Positions 1 through 9,312 of a DNA stretch of 64,000 nucleotides are shown in pieces. A program made the position numbers and the translations under genes. Position 1 is the stretch's first letter; every line of letters starts with the position of its first letter. Source of the stretch: CAVQZC01 sp963718315 (GTDB lineage: Bacteria; Actinomycetota; Thermoleophilia; Gaiellales; JAICJC01); NCBI GenBank assembly GCA_963718315.1, contig CAVQZC010000007.1, positions 1,000,118 to 1,064,117 on the forward strand. The letters run 5' to 3'. The notes under the pieces are model-generated. The model was given only the letters and a program-made list of their open reading frames with translations. It searched no databases and was not told the origin of the DNA.

Positions 1-216
1 AGCAACGATCAGGTCGCCACCGTCGCCCCCCGCCGCTCCGTTCCGCTTGAGCGTGGCGCTTCTGCTCACCTAAGCCGTAGCGGAGGGCCGCATCAGCGAC
101 GTGGTTCACCACGCCCGAGCCGCATGACCAGTTCAACATCGTTCGAATCCGGGCGTGCGCACCACTGCAACATCTTCCGCCGGATGGCAGTATTGGATCC
201 AAGGGAACGGGTATTC

Positions 217-1734
217 ATGGCCACCGGCAGCGAGGGCTCCCACCGCACCCCGACGGCCGACGCCGGGCCGGGGTTCGAGCCCGCGCAATGGCCCGTCGGG
301 CTGGATGCGCTGCCCGCCGCCTTCTATCTCGACCACCCGGACGGGGCGGGCATCTGGGTCAGCCCGGGCATCGAGGCGGTTGCGGGCCTGACGCCCGCGG
401 AATGGCTGGCGCCCGGAGCCGCATGGCTCGAGCGGGTGCACGCGGATGACCGCGAGCGGGCCGCCGCGGAGCGGTCGTCGCGGTCGGAGGGGCCGCTCAG
501 CACCGTCTACCGCCTGGCGGCACCGGCCGGCGCCGAGCGCTGGCTGCACGACCGGTCGGTGGTCGTGAACGGCGCCGGCGCCGGCCAGGGGCAGGTGCTC
601 GGAGTGCTGGTGGATGTCACGGCGGAGCGGCTGGCGCGCCAGTCCGACGACCAGCTGGGTCAGCTGTTCCGCGCGCTCGTCGAGCACGCCCGCGAAGCCG
701 TGACGATCGTCGACGCCCGGGGCGTCGTCGTCTACCAGAACCCGTCGATGGGCCGGGTCGTCGGCCGCCCGCCGGAGTGGTTCGCCGGCAAGACTCCGCT
801 CGACCTGATGCCGCCGGAGGACGCCGCCAAGGGACGGGAGATCCTCGGCCGGCTGATGGGCAAGCCCGGCGCACAGCTGCCAGGCGAGTTCCGGCTCGCC
901 CATGAGGACGGCTCCTGGCGCGTGGTGTCCGGGGTGGCGACAAACCTCCTGCACGACCCGGCCGTCCGCGGGATCGTTCTCAACTACCGGGACGTCACCG
1001 AAGAGCGGCTCGCCGAGCAGTCGGTCCGCGACGAGGAGCACCGCCGGCAGACGCTGCTCGAGGGCATCATCAGCGCAGAGACGCGGCAGAGCTCCCGGAT
1101 CGCCGAGGAGCTGCACGACGACACGATCCAGATCATGACCGCGTCGCTGGTCGAGCTCGACCGGGTAGACCGGCATCTCCGGGAGGGCGACGTGGACGCG
1201 GCCCGCGACGGCGTCGCCCGCGCGCGGACGGCGCTGATGGAGGCCACCGACCGGACGCGGCGGCTGACCTTCGAGCTGCGCCCGCAGCTGCTCGAGGCCG
1301 CCGGCCTCGGCCCCGCCGTCCGCGACCTCGCCTCGTCCCTGCGCCGCGACACCCCCGCCGTCGTCAAGGTGCGGACACGGGTCGGGCGCTATCCGGTCGA
1401 CCTCGAGACTCTCGCCTACCGAACCATCCGCGAGGTGCTGATCAACGTCCGCAAGCACGCCCGCGCCGAGCACGTGTGGATCAACGTCGTCGAGCGCCGC
1501 GGCAACGTGGTTGCGACGATCCGCGACGACGGACGCGGCTTCACGGCGCGAAGGCGCCGGTCGATCACGTCGCCCCACATCGGCCTCGAGACCGCCGCCC
1601 AGAGAATCCGGGCGCTGGGCGGACGGTTCGACGTTACGTCCGAGGTTGGAGCGGGCACAACCGTAGAGATCGAGCTGCCGGTCACGGAATCCCAGACCGG
1701 CGAGGGGATCGACGCCGGCACGGTGACCGCCTGA
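217..1734 (+). CDS. PAS-domain sensor histidine kinase, NarL/DevS type (orphan)
   Basis: This is a cytoplasmic two-component sensor kinase of about 505 residues. It has two PAS domains (roughly residues 25-125 and 145-265), then a HisKA_3 dimerisation domain with the phosphoacceptor in EELHDDTIQIM (His about 300) and a HATPase_c domain with the DDGRGF loop. No membrane segment is visible, so the signal is probably intracellular and sensed by the PAS domains. In-frame ATGs at 124 and 184 would add residues; I chose 217 because homology starts well after it and a weak AGGGA lies upstream. No response regulator is adjacent, so the partner is unknown. The kinase at 7549-9312 has the same architecture and the same HDDT-Q motif. 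Confidence 0.85.
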   Translation: MATGSEGSHRTPTADAGPGFEPAQWPVGLDALPAAFYLDHPDGAGIWVSPGIEAVAGLTPAEWLAPGAAWLERVHADDRERAAAERSSRSEGPLSTVYRLAAPAGAERWLHDRSVVVNGAGAGQGQVLGVLVDVTAERLARQSDDQLGQLFRALVEHAREAVTIVDARGVVVYQNPSMGRVVGRPPEWFAGKTPLDLMPPEDAAKGREILGRLMGKPGAQLPGEFRLAHEDGSWRVVSGVATNLLHDPAVRGIVLNYRDVTEERLAEQSVRDEEHRRQTLLEGIISAETRQSSRIAEELHDDTIQIMTASLVELDRVDRHLREGDVDAARDGVARARTALMEATDRTRRLTFELRPQLLEAAGLGPAVRDLASSLRRDTPAVVKVRTRVGRYPVDLETLAYRTIREVLINVRKHARAEHVWINVVERRGNVVATIRDDGRGFTARRRRSITSPHIGLETAAQRIRALGGRFDVTSEVGAGTTVEIELPVTESQTGEGIDAGTVTA

Positions 1735-1802
1735 TCGCAGCGGTTGTGTCATCGTTCGGTTTCGACCGCCGCCCGCCACCCCACACTCCTCGGAGGAGGA
1801 CG

Positions 1803-2339
1803 ATGCAGAAAGACCTAACCCGATACGCAACCCGGATGGCAGTACGCCACCCACGCCGCGCCGTCAGGCTCGGCCTGTTCACCACCGCCGTGGTCCGCTC
1901 GACTCGCAAGGCCCGCGGCCGCGGACGCTACCTGGTCGTCGTGGCGCAGCCCGTCAAGCGCGCCGCGACCGATCGACGAGTCCACCGCGAGTCGCGTCGT
2001 GCAGGCGCAGATGCGGCGGCGGCATTCCGGCGGGTCGGCGAGGTCGGCGTCGTCGAGGCGATGAACGATCGCCGCGTCGCTCGCAAGCTCAGCCGCGCCA
2101 CGCACCATGCCTCGAAGGCGGTCGTGTTCAGCGTCACGCCTCCGGCCCAGCACCGCAAGCGCAACGCGGCGCTGGTCGCGCTCGGCGTCGGCGGCATCAC
2201 CGCGGGCGTGCTCGCGAAGCGTCGTGCCCCCAGCTCGGCGTTCCCGACGCCGGACGGCGCGGATGCACCGGAGGTCTCGGACTATCCGGACGGCGAGAGC
2301 GAGGTCACCGCGGAGGAGCCTGGCGACACGGCCGGCTGA
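1803..2339 (+). CDS. Arg-rich hypothetical protein with one membrane segment
   Basis: I do not recognise this 178-residue protein. The ATG at 1803 follows a strong GGAGGAGG ribosome site, which decides the start. The first 120 residues are rich in Arg, Ala and Val and predicted helical. A hydrophobic stretch at about residues 121-138 (start NAALVALGVGG) is followed by a short acidic tail ending EEPGDTAG. This suggests a basic cytoplasmic or nucleic-acid-facing domain tethered by one transmembrane helix, but function is unknown. It follows the sensor kinase by about 70 bp in the same direction and may be cotranscribed. It is convergent with the reductase gene ending at 2346. Confidence 0.7.
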   Translation: MQKDLTRYATRMAVRHPRRAVRLGLFTTAVVRSTRKARGRGRYLVVVAQPVKRAATDRRVHRESRRAGADAAAAFRRVGEVGVVEAMNDRRVARKLSRATHHASKAVVFSVTPPAQHRKRNAALVALGVGGITAGVLAKRRAPSSAFPTPDGADAPEVSDYPDGESEVTAEEPGDTAG

Positions 2340-2345
2340 CGCGAT

Positions 2346-3000
2346 CTACGGATCCGTGTAGGCGGCTGTGAACCGGCCGCGAACAGAGACGTGCTCGGTG
2401 AGGGCGTAGACGATCGCCACCGCGTAGTCGCCTGAGGTGAGCCTGCTCTCACCCTCGGCGTCCACCACGGGCGTGTCTCCGACCCTGGCGTGGTACCAGC
2501 CGTGCTTCTCCCCCGGCTCGAGGTGGTGGGGCGGCGGGCTGGCGTAGGTCCACTCGACGCTCGTGTCGGCCGCGCGAAAGACGGCCGAGCGCCTCGGCCT
2601 GGGCAAGTGCCTCGGCGAGGTACTGCGGGGGAAAGTCCGGCTCGTCGACGGCGCGCACGCCCGGCCGCACCTCGAGGCTGCCGCCGCCACCGCAGAACAC
2701 GAGCCGGTCGACGCCGGCCCGCTCGCAGGCGGCCAGCACCGACCGTGCGGCGTTGGGGATGATCGAGCGGTCGTCGGTCGAGCGGTCGGTGACGGCGCAG
2801 ACGACCGCGTCGTACCCGCCGATCACCTCGGCCAGCCGGTCGGTGTCGAGCACGTCCGCCACCGCAGTGTCGACGCCCTCCAGCTGTGCGAGCCGATCGG
2901 GGTTGTGGCTGACGGCCTTCACCTCGATGCCCTGGCTGAGCGCCTCGCGCATCACCGAGCCGCCGATCCACCCGGTCGCTCCGACCACACAGATCTTCAT
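2346..3000 (-). CDS. NAD(P)-binding reductase, COG2910 type (frameshift)
   Basis: This is a short Rossmann-fold reductase of the NmrA/NADH-flavin reductase group (COG2910). The N-terminal dinucleotide-binding motif is GATGWIGG, followed by the typical YDAVV and FCGGGGSLEV segments. The reading frame breaks at about 2585: the frame from 3000 runs to ...AQAEAL and continues one frame over with FRAADTSVEWTY and the conserved C-terminus to a TAG at 2346. Removing one base gives 217 residues, the usual family length. It is the last gene of the minus-strand operon starting at 6807; the upstream luciferase-like gene ends 46 bp away. Substrate is unknown. Confidence 0.8.
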
Positions 3001-3046
3001 GGCGTCCTCCCGCGTCGAGACGTGGGAACGATATCGGCGCTGGATC

Positions 3047-4061
3047 CTAGCCAGACAGGTGAGGCATGACCTCCTCGGAGAACCGCTGCATCATCTCGAC
3101 GGTCTCTGCAGGCCGGCTGCCCGAAGTTCGAGCTGGTGATCAGCTCGTCGATGCCGACCTCGGCGTACCCGGCCAGGCGCTCGACCATCTCGGCCGGCGG
3201 GCAGATGACCAGGTTCTCTCCCAGCTCCTCGATCGTCTGCTTCCGCGGCAGCGGCTCGATCATCCCGCCGTGGACGATCCCGGGACCGCCGAACACGTTG
3301 TCGAACCGCCGGTAGTAGCCGTAGGCGAGCTCGAGCACCCGGCGTGCGTCGCGCTCGTCGCGGGCGGCGTAGACGCCGCGCATCAGAGCCAGTCGCAGTC
3401 CGTCACCGGCCGCGCCCGCGTCGGCCTGGCCACGCCGGAAGGCGTCGACCTGCGTCAGCAGCTGCTCGTGCGACCCGCCCAGCGGCGTGGTCTGGATGTG
3501 GATGCCGCGGCTGGCCGACTCGTAGATCGCCTCCGGGGCCATCACCGCGACCATCAGCGGAATCCGCCGCACCGGGCGCGGCATCACGGTCAGCGGCTCG
3601 AACTGGTAATAGGCGCCGTCCCAGCCCACCTCCTCGCCGTCGAGCAGCGCCAGCAGGATCTGCAGGGTCTCGGCGAATCGCTCGCGGGAGGTCTCGATCG
3701 GCACCCCCAGGCGTCCCATCTCGTAGCCGAACGCCCCGCGCCCGACGCCCAGCACGAGCCGCCCCTCGCACAGCATGTCCGCCTGGATCACCTCGCCGGC
3801 GAGCATCCGCGGGTCGTGCAACGGCAGCACCACCACGGCGGTGACCAGGCGGATCCGTGAGGTGGTCGCCGCCAGCCGCACCGCCATCTGCAGCGGTGAG
3901 GGGACGAGCAGGATGTTGATGAGGTGGTGCTCGGGGATCGAGACGGCTGCGTAACCGAGGCGGTCGGCCGCCTCCGCCTGCGTGATCATGTCGGCGTAGA
4001 TGCGAGCGTGGTCGCGCTCCCGGTCGGGCAGGAACGCGGTCAGGAAGTGGTTGAAGTCCAA
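3047..4061 (-). CDS. LLM-class flavin-dependent monooxygenase (frameshift near C-terminus)
   Basis: This is a bacterial luciferase-like TIM-barrel oxidoreductase, which uses reduced flavin (FMNH2 or F420H2) to oxidise a small organic substrate. Family signatures include an N-terminal SIPEHH motif, LVTAVVVLPLHDP and the GVGRGAFGYE loop around residue 110. After NFGQPA (about position 3110) the frame is shifted by one extra base; the correct frame continues AETVEMMQRFSEEV and stops at the TAG at 3047, giving about 337 residues. Without the correction the protein would read on in a meaningless frame to 2997. The gene lies 2 bp downstream of the amidohydrolase, so the two are surely cotranscribed. 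Confidence 0.85.
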
Positions 4062-4063
4062 GG

Positions 4064-5662
4064 TCAGGGCGCGCCCGGGCCGCGGTGGACGATCCGGCCG
4101 TCGACGATCGTCAGGTCAGCCTCCAGGGCCGGCAGCTCCTCGGCCGGCAATCCCAGCGGATCGTTGCCGAACACGGCGACGTCTCCGTGCTTGCCCGGCT
4201 CCAGCGAGCCCTGCACCGACTCGGCAAACGTTGCCTGAGCGGCGAACCGGGTCGGCAGCAGCACCGCTTGCTCGACGGTCAGCGCCTCGTCCGCGGGCGG
4301 CACCGGGTCTCCACTGCCGGTCAGGCGCAGCACCAGCGCGGCCACCCCGTGCCAGGGAGTCGTCGCGAAGGGCTGCGTGCCGGCGCTGTCGGAGTTGCCC
4401 GGCGGCTGCAGGCCCATCTCCAGCATCGTTCGAAACGGGAAGGAACGGTTCGGGCCGATGTCCGGCGCCGGCTCGCGGTAGCGGTGCATGAACGATGCGG
4501 TCGGTACGGGGATCGCACCGGCCGGCGCCAGCCGCGGCAGGATGGCCGGGTCGCAGATCGCGTTGCCGACGTGCTCGATCCGCGAGCGGTGGTCGGGGTG
4601 AGGATGCGTGCGGTTGGTCTCCTCCACCGCATCCAGGGCGAGCTCCTGGGCGACTGAGCCGACCGCGTGCATCCATACCTGAGCCTCGGCCTCGCGGCAG
4701 GCGGCGAGCACCGCGCGGAGCGCGTTGTAGGTGAACGGCGGGAGGCCCCACCCGGACGGGCTTCCGGCGAGCTGCGGGCGCATCCACGCGGCCTCCCCGG
4801 CGCCGTCCAGAAACAGCTTCAGCGCACCGACGGTCAGCCAGGGGTGGCCGCCGGACGATCGTCGCAGCGAGACGAACTCGTCCACGCCTGCGACGGTCGG
4901 CTGATGACCGGGCGCCAGGATCGGGTTGAGCACGATCCTGCAGGGCATCTCGTCACGCGCCGCAAGCCGCCGCCACGCTCCCAGCGCCGCAGCGGACGCC
5001 GGCAGCTCATGCACGGTGGTGACCCCGTAGCGGACAAACGACTCCACGGCCTGCGCGGCGAGTGCGCGCTCCAGCCACTCCGAGCCCTGCCACGGCACCT
5101 GCAGCAGGTCGAAGCCCTCCTCGATCACGCCCGTCGGCTCGCCGTCCGCCCGGCGCTGCACTCGCGTCCCGGCCGGCTCCACGAACCGGCGGTCGATCCC
5201 GCTTCGCTCCAGCGCCTCCGAGTTGGCGACCAGCCGGTGCATCGACTCGCGGATCACCACCGGATGGCCGGGCACCGCCGCATCGAGCTGGTCGCGGGTG
5301 GGCAGCGGCTGACCGAACGTTCCCTGGGCGACCACCCAACCGCCCGGCTCGGTCTCCCCCGCTCGCCTGGCGACTCGCTCGACCGTTGCCTCCACCGGCG
5401 CCGTGCGGACATCGACCCAGGCGCGCTCGGCCAGCGCCGACAGCTCGAGGTGTGCATGGGCGTCGATCAGCCCGGGCAGCGCCGTACGCCCGTCGAGATC
5501 CACCACCTCGGCACCAGCGCCGGCGCGCTCAGTCACCTCCCGGCTGGTGCCGACCGAGACAACGGCTCCATCCTCGATCAGCAGCGCCTCGGCGACCGTG
5601 CCCAGCGAATCGAGCGTGCGCACCCGGCCGCCGACCAGGGCCAGACTGCCGGCGGCGCTCAG
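4064..5662 (-). CDS. Amidohydrolase, YtcJ-like (Amidohydro_3)
   Basis: This is a metal-dependent amidohydrolase of the YtcJ-like group (COG1574), about 530 residues. It shows the first metal-binding His pair in DAHAHLE after the ALPGLI strand, a second His in SRIEHVG and the C-terminal composite domain returning at DLTIVDGRIVHRG. The start is uncertain: homology begins immediately after the stop codon of the upstream monooxygenase (5659) but no ATG/GTG lies there; the first in-frame GTG is at 5623, which would remove the first beta strand. Either a CTG at 5662 is used or a base is wrong. Its place in the operon suggests it hydrolyses a product or precursor of the flanking monooxygenases. Confidence 0.8.
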   Translation of the reverse strand: MSAAGSLALVGGRVRTLDSLGTVAEALLIEDGAVVSVGTSREVTERAGAGAEVVDLDGRTALPGLIDAHAHLELSALAERAWVDVRTAPVEATVERVARRAGETEPGGWVVAQGTFGQPLPTRDQLDAAVPGHPVVIRESMHRLVANSEALERSGIDRRFVEPAGTRVQRRADGEPTGVIEEGFDLLQVPWQGSEWLERALAAQAVESFVRYGVTTVHELPASAAALGAWRRLAARDEMPCRIVLNPILAPGHQPTVAGVDEFVSLRRSSGGHPWLTVGALKLFLDGAGEAAWMRPQLAGSPSGWGLPPFTYNALRAVLAACREAEAQVWMHAVGSVAQELALDAVEETNRTHPHPDHRSRIEHVGNAICDPAILPRLAPAGAIPVPTASFMHRYREPAPDIGPNRSFPFRTMLEMGLQPPGNSDSAGTQPFATTPWHGVAALVLRLTGSGDPVPPADEALTVEQAVLLPTRFAAQATFAESVQGSLEPGKHGDVAVFGNDPLGLPAEELPALEADLTIVDGRIVHRGPGAP

Positions 5663-6807
5663 GACGCGGCCTCCATCCTGGGGACGTGCTCGGCCGCCTC
5701 GCTCATGGCGCGGCGGAAGCGCGGGTTGCGGGCGACGACCGGCACCAGCCGCGAGCGGAGATCGAGCAACGGCCTGGGCCAGCGCGTGCCGACGCGGCCG
5801 TAGAGGTAGGAGTAGCGCTGGATCCGGTCCGTGTACGGGCGCTCGGTCGCCTCCCAGAGGCGCAGCGCCTGCTCGACGTCGTCCTGGGCAGTGACGGCCT
5901 GCCCCAGCGCAAGGGCGTTGGCCATTGCTGTGCAGGCGCCCTGGCCGAGGTTGGGTGACATCGCGTGGGCGGCGTCGCCGATCAGGGCCACCCGGCCCCG
6001 CGACCAGGCCCGGCAGCGGACGTCGTAGAACGTCAGCCACCTGCCCTCGGGGTGCCGGGGGATCCGCCGCAGCTGGCTGGCGTAGCCGGGATGCGTCCGC
6101 AGCCACTCGTCGGCGTCGAACGGCTGCTGGCGGCGCCCGCCGACGTCGGTGCTCGGGCAGCACAAGAAGACATACACCGACTGTGCACCGGCCGGGGCGA
6201 CCCCCAGCCGACGGCCGCCGTTCCAGACCTCGATCGTGCGGTGAGCGGGATCGTCGGCCCGGCGCGGGATCAGATGGCGGCCGCACCCGTCCTGGAGGTC
6301 GACGATCGAGGCCGCCAGGCGCAGCGAGTCGCGCACACGGGAGTGGACGCCGTCCGCGCCGACCACCAGATCCGCCCGCTCACCGAAGCCGTCTGCGAAC
6401 TCCAGGCGGCCATCCGGGGTGGCCGCGAGCGCCTGGGAGCCGGTGACGATCTCCGCTCCCGCCCTGACGGCCGCCCGGGCCAGCGCGGCGTGCAGATCTC
6501 CGCGCACGGCGACGTACAGCCGCGAGGACACGGCACGCCGTTCGTTGCGCCGGATCACCAGCCGGTCGGCATGGTCGCGCAGGTCGCCGTCGGTGATCTG
6601 CTCCGCCAGCGACGCGACGTCGTCGAACGCGCCGATCTCCTCGAGCACGCGAAGCGCGTTCTCGAACAGGTAGATGCCCGCGCCGATCTCCCGCAGCTCG
6701 GCGGATTGCTCGTGGACGCGCACCCGCCAGCCCCGCTGAGCGAGCACGGCCGCGGCCGTCAGGCCCGCCAGGCCCGCCCCTGCCACCTCTGCCCGACGTT
6801 CCTTCAA
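5659..6807 (-). CDS. FAD-dependent monooxygenase (aromatic hydroxylase type)
   Basis: This is a class A flavoprotein monooxygenase of 382 residues, related to salicylate and 6-hydroxynicotinate hydroxylases. The three family motifs are present: the Rossmann GAGLAGLTAA at residues 10-19, the DG motif in VVGADGVHSR, and the GD motif in ALIGDAAHAMSPN near residue 280. No signal or membrane segment is visible. It is the first gene of the minus-strand operon 6807-2346 and would use NAD(P)H and O2 to hydroxylate an aromatic or heteroaromatic ring. The specific substrate cannot be read from sequence. Confidence 0.9.
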   Translation of the reverse strand: MKERRAEVAGAGLAGLTAAAVLAQRGWRVRVHEQSAELREIGAGIYLFENALRVLEEIGAFDDVASLAEQITDGDLRDHADRLVIRRNERRAVSSRLYVAVRGDLHAALARAAVRAGAEIVTGSQALAATPDGRLEFADGFGERADLVVGADGVHSRVRDSLRLAASIVDLQDGCGRHLIPRRADDPAHRTIEVWNGGRRLGVAPAGAQSVYVFLCCPSTDVGGRRQQPFDADEWLRTHPGYASQLRRIPRHPEGRWLTFYDVRCRAWSRGRVALIGDAAHAMSPNLGQGACTAMANALALGQAVTAQDDVEQALRLWEATERPYTDRIQRYSYLYGRVGTRWPRPLLDLRSRLVPVVARNPRFRRAMSEAAEHVPRMEAAS

Positions 6808-6845
6808 CGCCGGGCACTGTACCTAGCCGGGCCGGGCCGCGGCGA

Positions 6846-7328
6846 TCAGGCCGTCTGCGCGTCGAGCGGCTGTGCGAGCCCGGCCGCGGGATCGTCGCTG
6901 TCGCCGCTGCGCCGGACCAGAAAGATTGCAACCGACAACGAGACCGCCAGCACGCTGAGCAACCCGAGCTGCAGCAGGACGTTTGTGAGGGCTCGGCCTG
7001 ATGCGGGAAGGCTCTCAATCGACGCCGTTACGATCAGCGTCCGCCGGACGACGGCGATCAGGCCGATGTACAGGAACGGCGTCACGGAGAGCTTGTGTGT
7101 GTGCATCACCAGGTTCAGGGTGTAGACCAACTCGGCAACGATCAGCATGAGCAGGATCCGGTCGAGCACGAGCACCCCGATGGCGACCGAGTTTGCCCCC
7201 TCGTGCCATGCATGACGAAGATCTCCGATCGTTCCCAGCAACAGAAACGCAGCGGCCACCGCGAGAAACACGCCTACGGTCACGTAGATGACGGTCTCCA
7301 GCACGGCGAGCAGACGGTGGGTCGTCAT
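6846..7328 (-). CDS. PsiE-like integral membrane protein
   Basis: This 160-residue protein has four hydrophobic helices and matches the phosphate-starvation-inducible PsiE family (PF06146) in pattern: an N-terminal helix after MTTHRLLAVLE, a conserved charged loop, LVYTLNLVMHTH, then FLYIGLIAVVRRTLIV. Family function is not established. I placed the start at the ATG at 7328; another at 7358 would add ten residues. The longer frame to 7454 lacks hydrophobic or conserved character there. It lies 38 bp upstream of the monooxygenase operon in the same direction and could be its first gene, though it has no obvious functional link. Confidence 0.75.
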   Translation of the reverse strand: MTTHRLLAVLETVIYVTVGVFLAVAAAFLLLGTIGDLRHAWHEGANSVAIGVLVLDRILLMLIVAELVYTLNLVMHTHKLSVTPFLYIGLIAVVRRTLIVTASIESLPASGRALTNVLLQLGLLSVLAVSLSVAIFLVRRSGDSDDPAAGLAQPLDAQTA

Positions 7329-7548
7329 GCCGGGATTCGCTACCGAATGCTGTCTCATGTTTGCGTGATTCAGCGTTCGGCAGGAGTCTCCTGTCGTCAG
7401 CGAGGGCACTGGAGTGCAGTGCGCACCCCAACCGCAACCCGATAACCCCGCCACGCTACGGTGCGGTGATCCCTGTGCGGACGGGGGCGTACGCCAGCTG
7501 CGGCGATCCGGTTACGATCAGCCGTAGCAGGGCAGACTGGAGCGGTTG

Positions 7549-9312
7549 GTGTCATCCGATAGGTTCGAGTCGCTGATCTCTCAGATCCCGGCGGCAACCG
7601 TGTTCTTCGACGTCGATACGCGGCGGTTCACCTACGTCAGCCGTCAGGTGGAGCAGCTTCTCGGCCTGTCCGCCAACGAGTTGATGGCGGATCCGGGGCT
7701 GTGGCAGAGGACGACCGATCCGGCCGATCGTGACCGCGTGGTGGAGCGATACGAGGAGGCGGTTGCCAACGGCTCGGTGTTCGACGAGACGTACCGGCTC
7801 AATCCGCCCGCCGGTCCGCCCCGCTGGGTGCGCAACTTCATGGTGCCGGCCGACCCCGGCAGCACCGTGTGGAAGGCCATGATCTTCGACGTCACCGACC
7901 AGGTTCAGGCGCGCGCCGAGTGGCAGCTGCTGATCGACCAGATGCCGGCGGCGGTCTTGCGCATGGACGTGAACCGGCAAACCCTCCTTTACGCCAGCCC
8001 GCAGGTCGAGGCGCTGACGGGCGAGCCTCCCGAGTCGTGGATCGGCGAGGCCGGCTACGCGCGCTGGGCCAGCAGGATCGTCGACCCGCTGCAGCCGGAC
8101 TGGGAGGAGTTCGGACGCCGAGGCCAGCCCTGGAGCAATCAGTACCGCTGGTTGCGGGCGGACGGCGTCGAGCGCGTCTTCCGGTCGGTGATCCACGTGG
8201 TCGCTCCGGGGGTCGCCCAGGCCGCGATCTTCGACGCCACCGAGGAAGTCGAGACCGAGCGACGGCTGGCCGCCGAGCAGCGGCGGTACCAGACGCTGGT
8301 CGAGCAGCTTCCGATGGTGATCATGCGCAACGCAGTGAACGGCGACATGGAGTACATCAGCCCGCAGGTCGAGGGCATGCTCGGGTACTCGCCGGACGAG
8401 TTCGTCGAGATGGCGAACTCCGACCGCTGGGAAGAGGTCATCCACCCCGACGACCGCGCCCGGCTGCACACCTCGATCGCCGCGTTCCGCACCGACCAGA
8501 TCAACTCCGACGAGTTCGAGCTACGGCTGCTGACGAGCGAGGGCGACTACCGCAACGTGCTCTTCCGGCGGTCGCGGGTGGATCCACCCGAGGGACACTG
8601 GTACCTGCAGGGAGTCGCGGTCGACATCACCGAGCTGCGCGAGGCGGAGGCGCGCAGCCGCAGCGCGGTTGCGGCGCTGGTGCGCGGCGGCGAGGACCAG
8701 CAGGCGCGGATCGCAATCGAGCTGCACGACGACACGGTGCAGGTGATGACCGCGATCCTCTTCCAGCTCGAGCGGACGCTCGACGTCGAAGACCCCGCGC
8801 GCCAGACGCTGGTGGAGATGCTGCGCGCCGTCATCGAGCGCACCCGGCGGCTGATGTTCGAGCTTCGCCCACAGCTCCTGGAGAAGGAGGGGCTGCAGGC
8901 GATGCTCACCGAGATGGTCAAGGACGGCCCCTGGGAGACCGCGGAGGTCGACGTCCAGATCGGCCGTCAGGCGGACACCCTGGAGGCGTTGCTGTACCGG
9001 ACGCTGCGCGAGCTGATCCTGAACGCGCGCAAACATTCCCAGGCCCGGAGCCTGTCGGTGACGGGCCGGGAGCGCGGCGGCCGGCTGACGTTCCGGGTGG
9101 CGGACGACGGCATCGGGTTTGCCTCCGAGACCGCGCTCAACCGGCACACGCCGGGGCTCCATCTGGGGCTGACGACGGTCATCGAACGCGTTCGCCTGGC
9201 CGGCGGGGAGGTCCTGATCCAGAGCACTCCCGGCGCCGGCGCTCGGTTCACGATCGTGCTGCCGGCCGAGCCGCGCCAACCGGCCACGGCGGCCGTTAAC
9301 TCACTCGGGTAG
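7549..9312 (+). CDS. Triple-PAS sensor histidine kinase, NarL/DevS type (orphan)
   Basis: This is a soluble sensor kinase of 587 residues with three consecutive PAS domains (about residues 1-120, 125-245 and 250-370), a HisKA_3 domain with phosphoacceptor His393 in ELHDDTVQVMTA, and a C-terminal HATPase_c with VADDGIGF. The GTG at 7549 follows GGAGCGG, which fixes the start; the neighbouring TTG is too close to the ribosome site. The kinase core is clearly paralogous to that at 217-1734. No receiver gene is adjacent. Its 3' end overlaps the convergent cytochrome b gene by 12 bp. Three PAS domains suggest sensing of redox, oxygen or a small ligand. Confidence 0.88.
   Translation: MSSDRFESLISQIPAATVFFDVDTRRFTYVSRQVEQLLGLSANELMADPGLWQRTTDPADRDRVVERYEEAVANGSVFDETYRLNPPAGPPRWVRNFMVPADPGSTVWKAMIFDVTDQVQARAEWQLLIDQMPAAVLRMDVNRQTLLYASPQVEALTGEPPESWIGEAGYARWASRIVDPLQPDWEEFGRRGQPWSNQYRWLRADGVERVFRSVIHVVAPGVAQAAIFDATEEVETERRLAAEQRRYQTLVEQLPMVIMRNAVNGDMEYISPQVEGMLGYSPDEFVEMANSDRWEEVIHPDDRARLHTSIAAFRTDQINSDEFELRLLTSEGDYRNVLFRRSRVDPPEGHWYLQGVAVDITELREAEARSRSAVAALVRGGEDQQARIAIELHDDTVQVMTAILFQLERTLDVEDPARQTLVEMLRAVIERTRRLMFELRPQLLEKEGLQAMLTEMVKDGPWETAEVDVQIGRQADTLEALLYRTLRELILNARKHSQARSLSVTGRERGGRLTFRVADDGIGFASETALNRHTPGLHLGLTTVIERVRLAGGEVLIQSTPGAGARFTIVLPAEPRQPATAAVNSLG

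Noticed and set aside
1..123. End of a gene entering from the left edge
   Set aside because: No frame with a stop and recognisable C-terminus could be supported in these 123 bp.
133..1854. Minus-strand open frame of 573 codons opposite the first sensor kinase
   Set aside because: No recognisable domain and composition of a shadow frame; the plus-strand kinase has all expected motifs.
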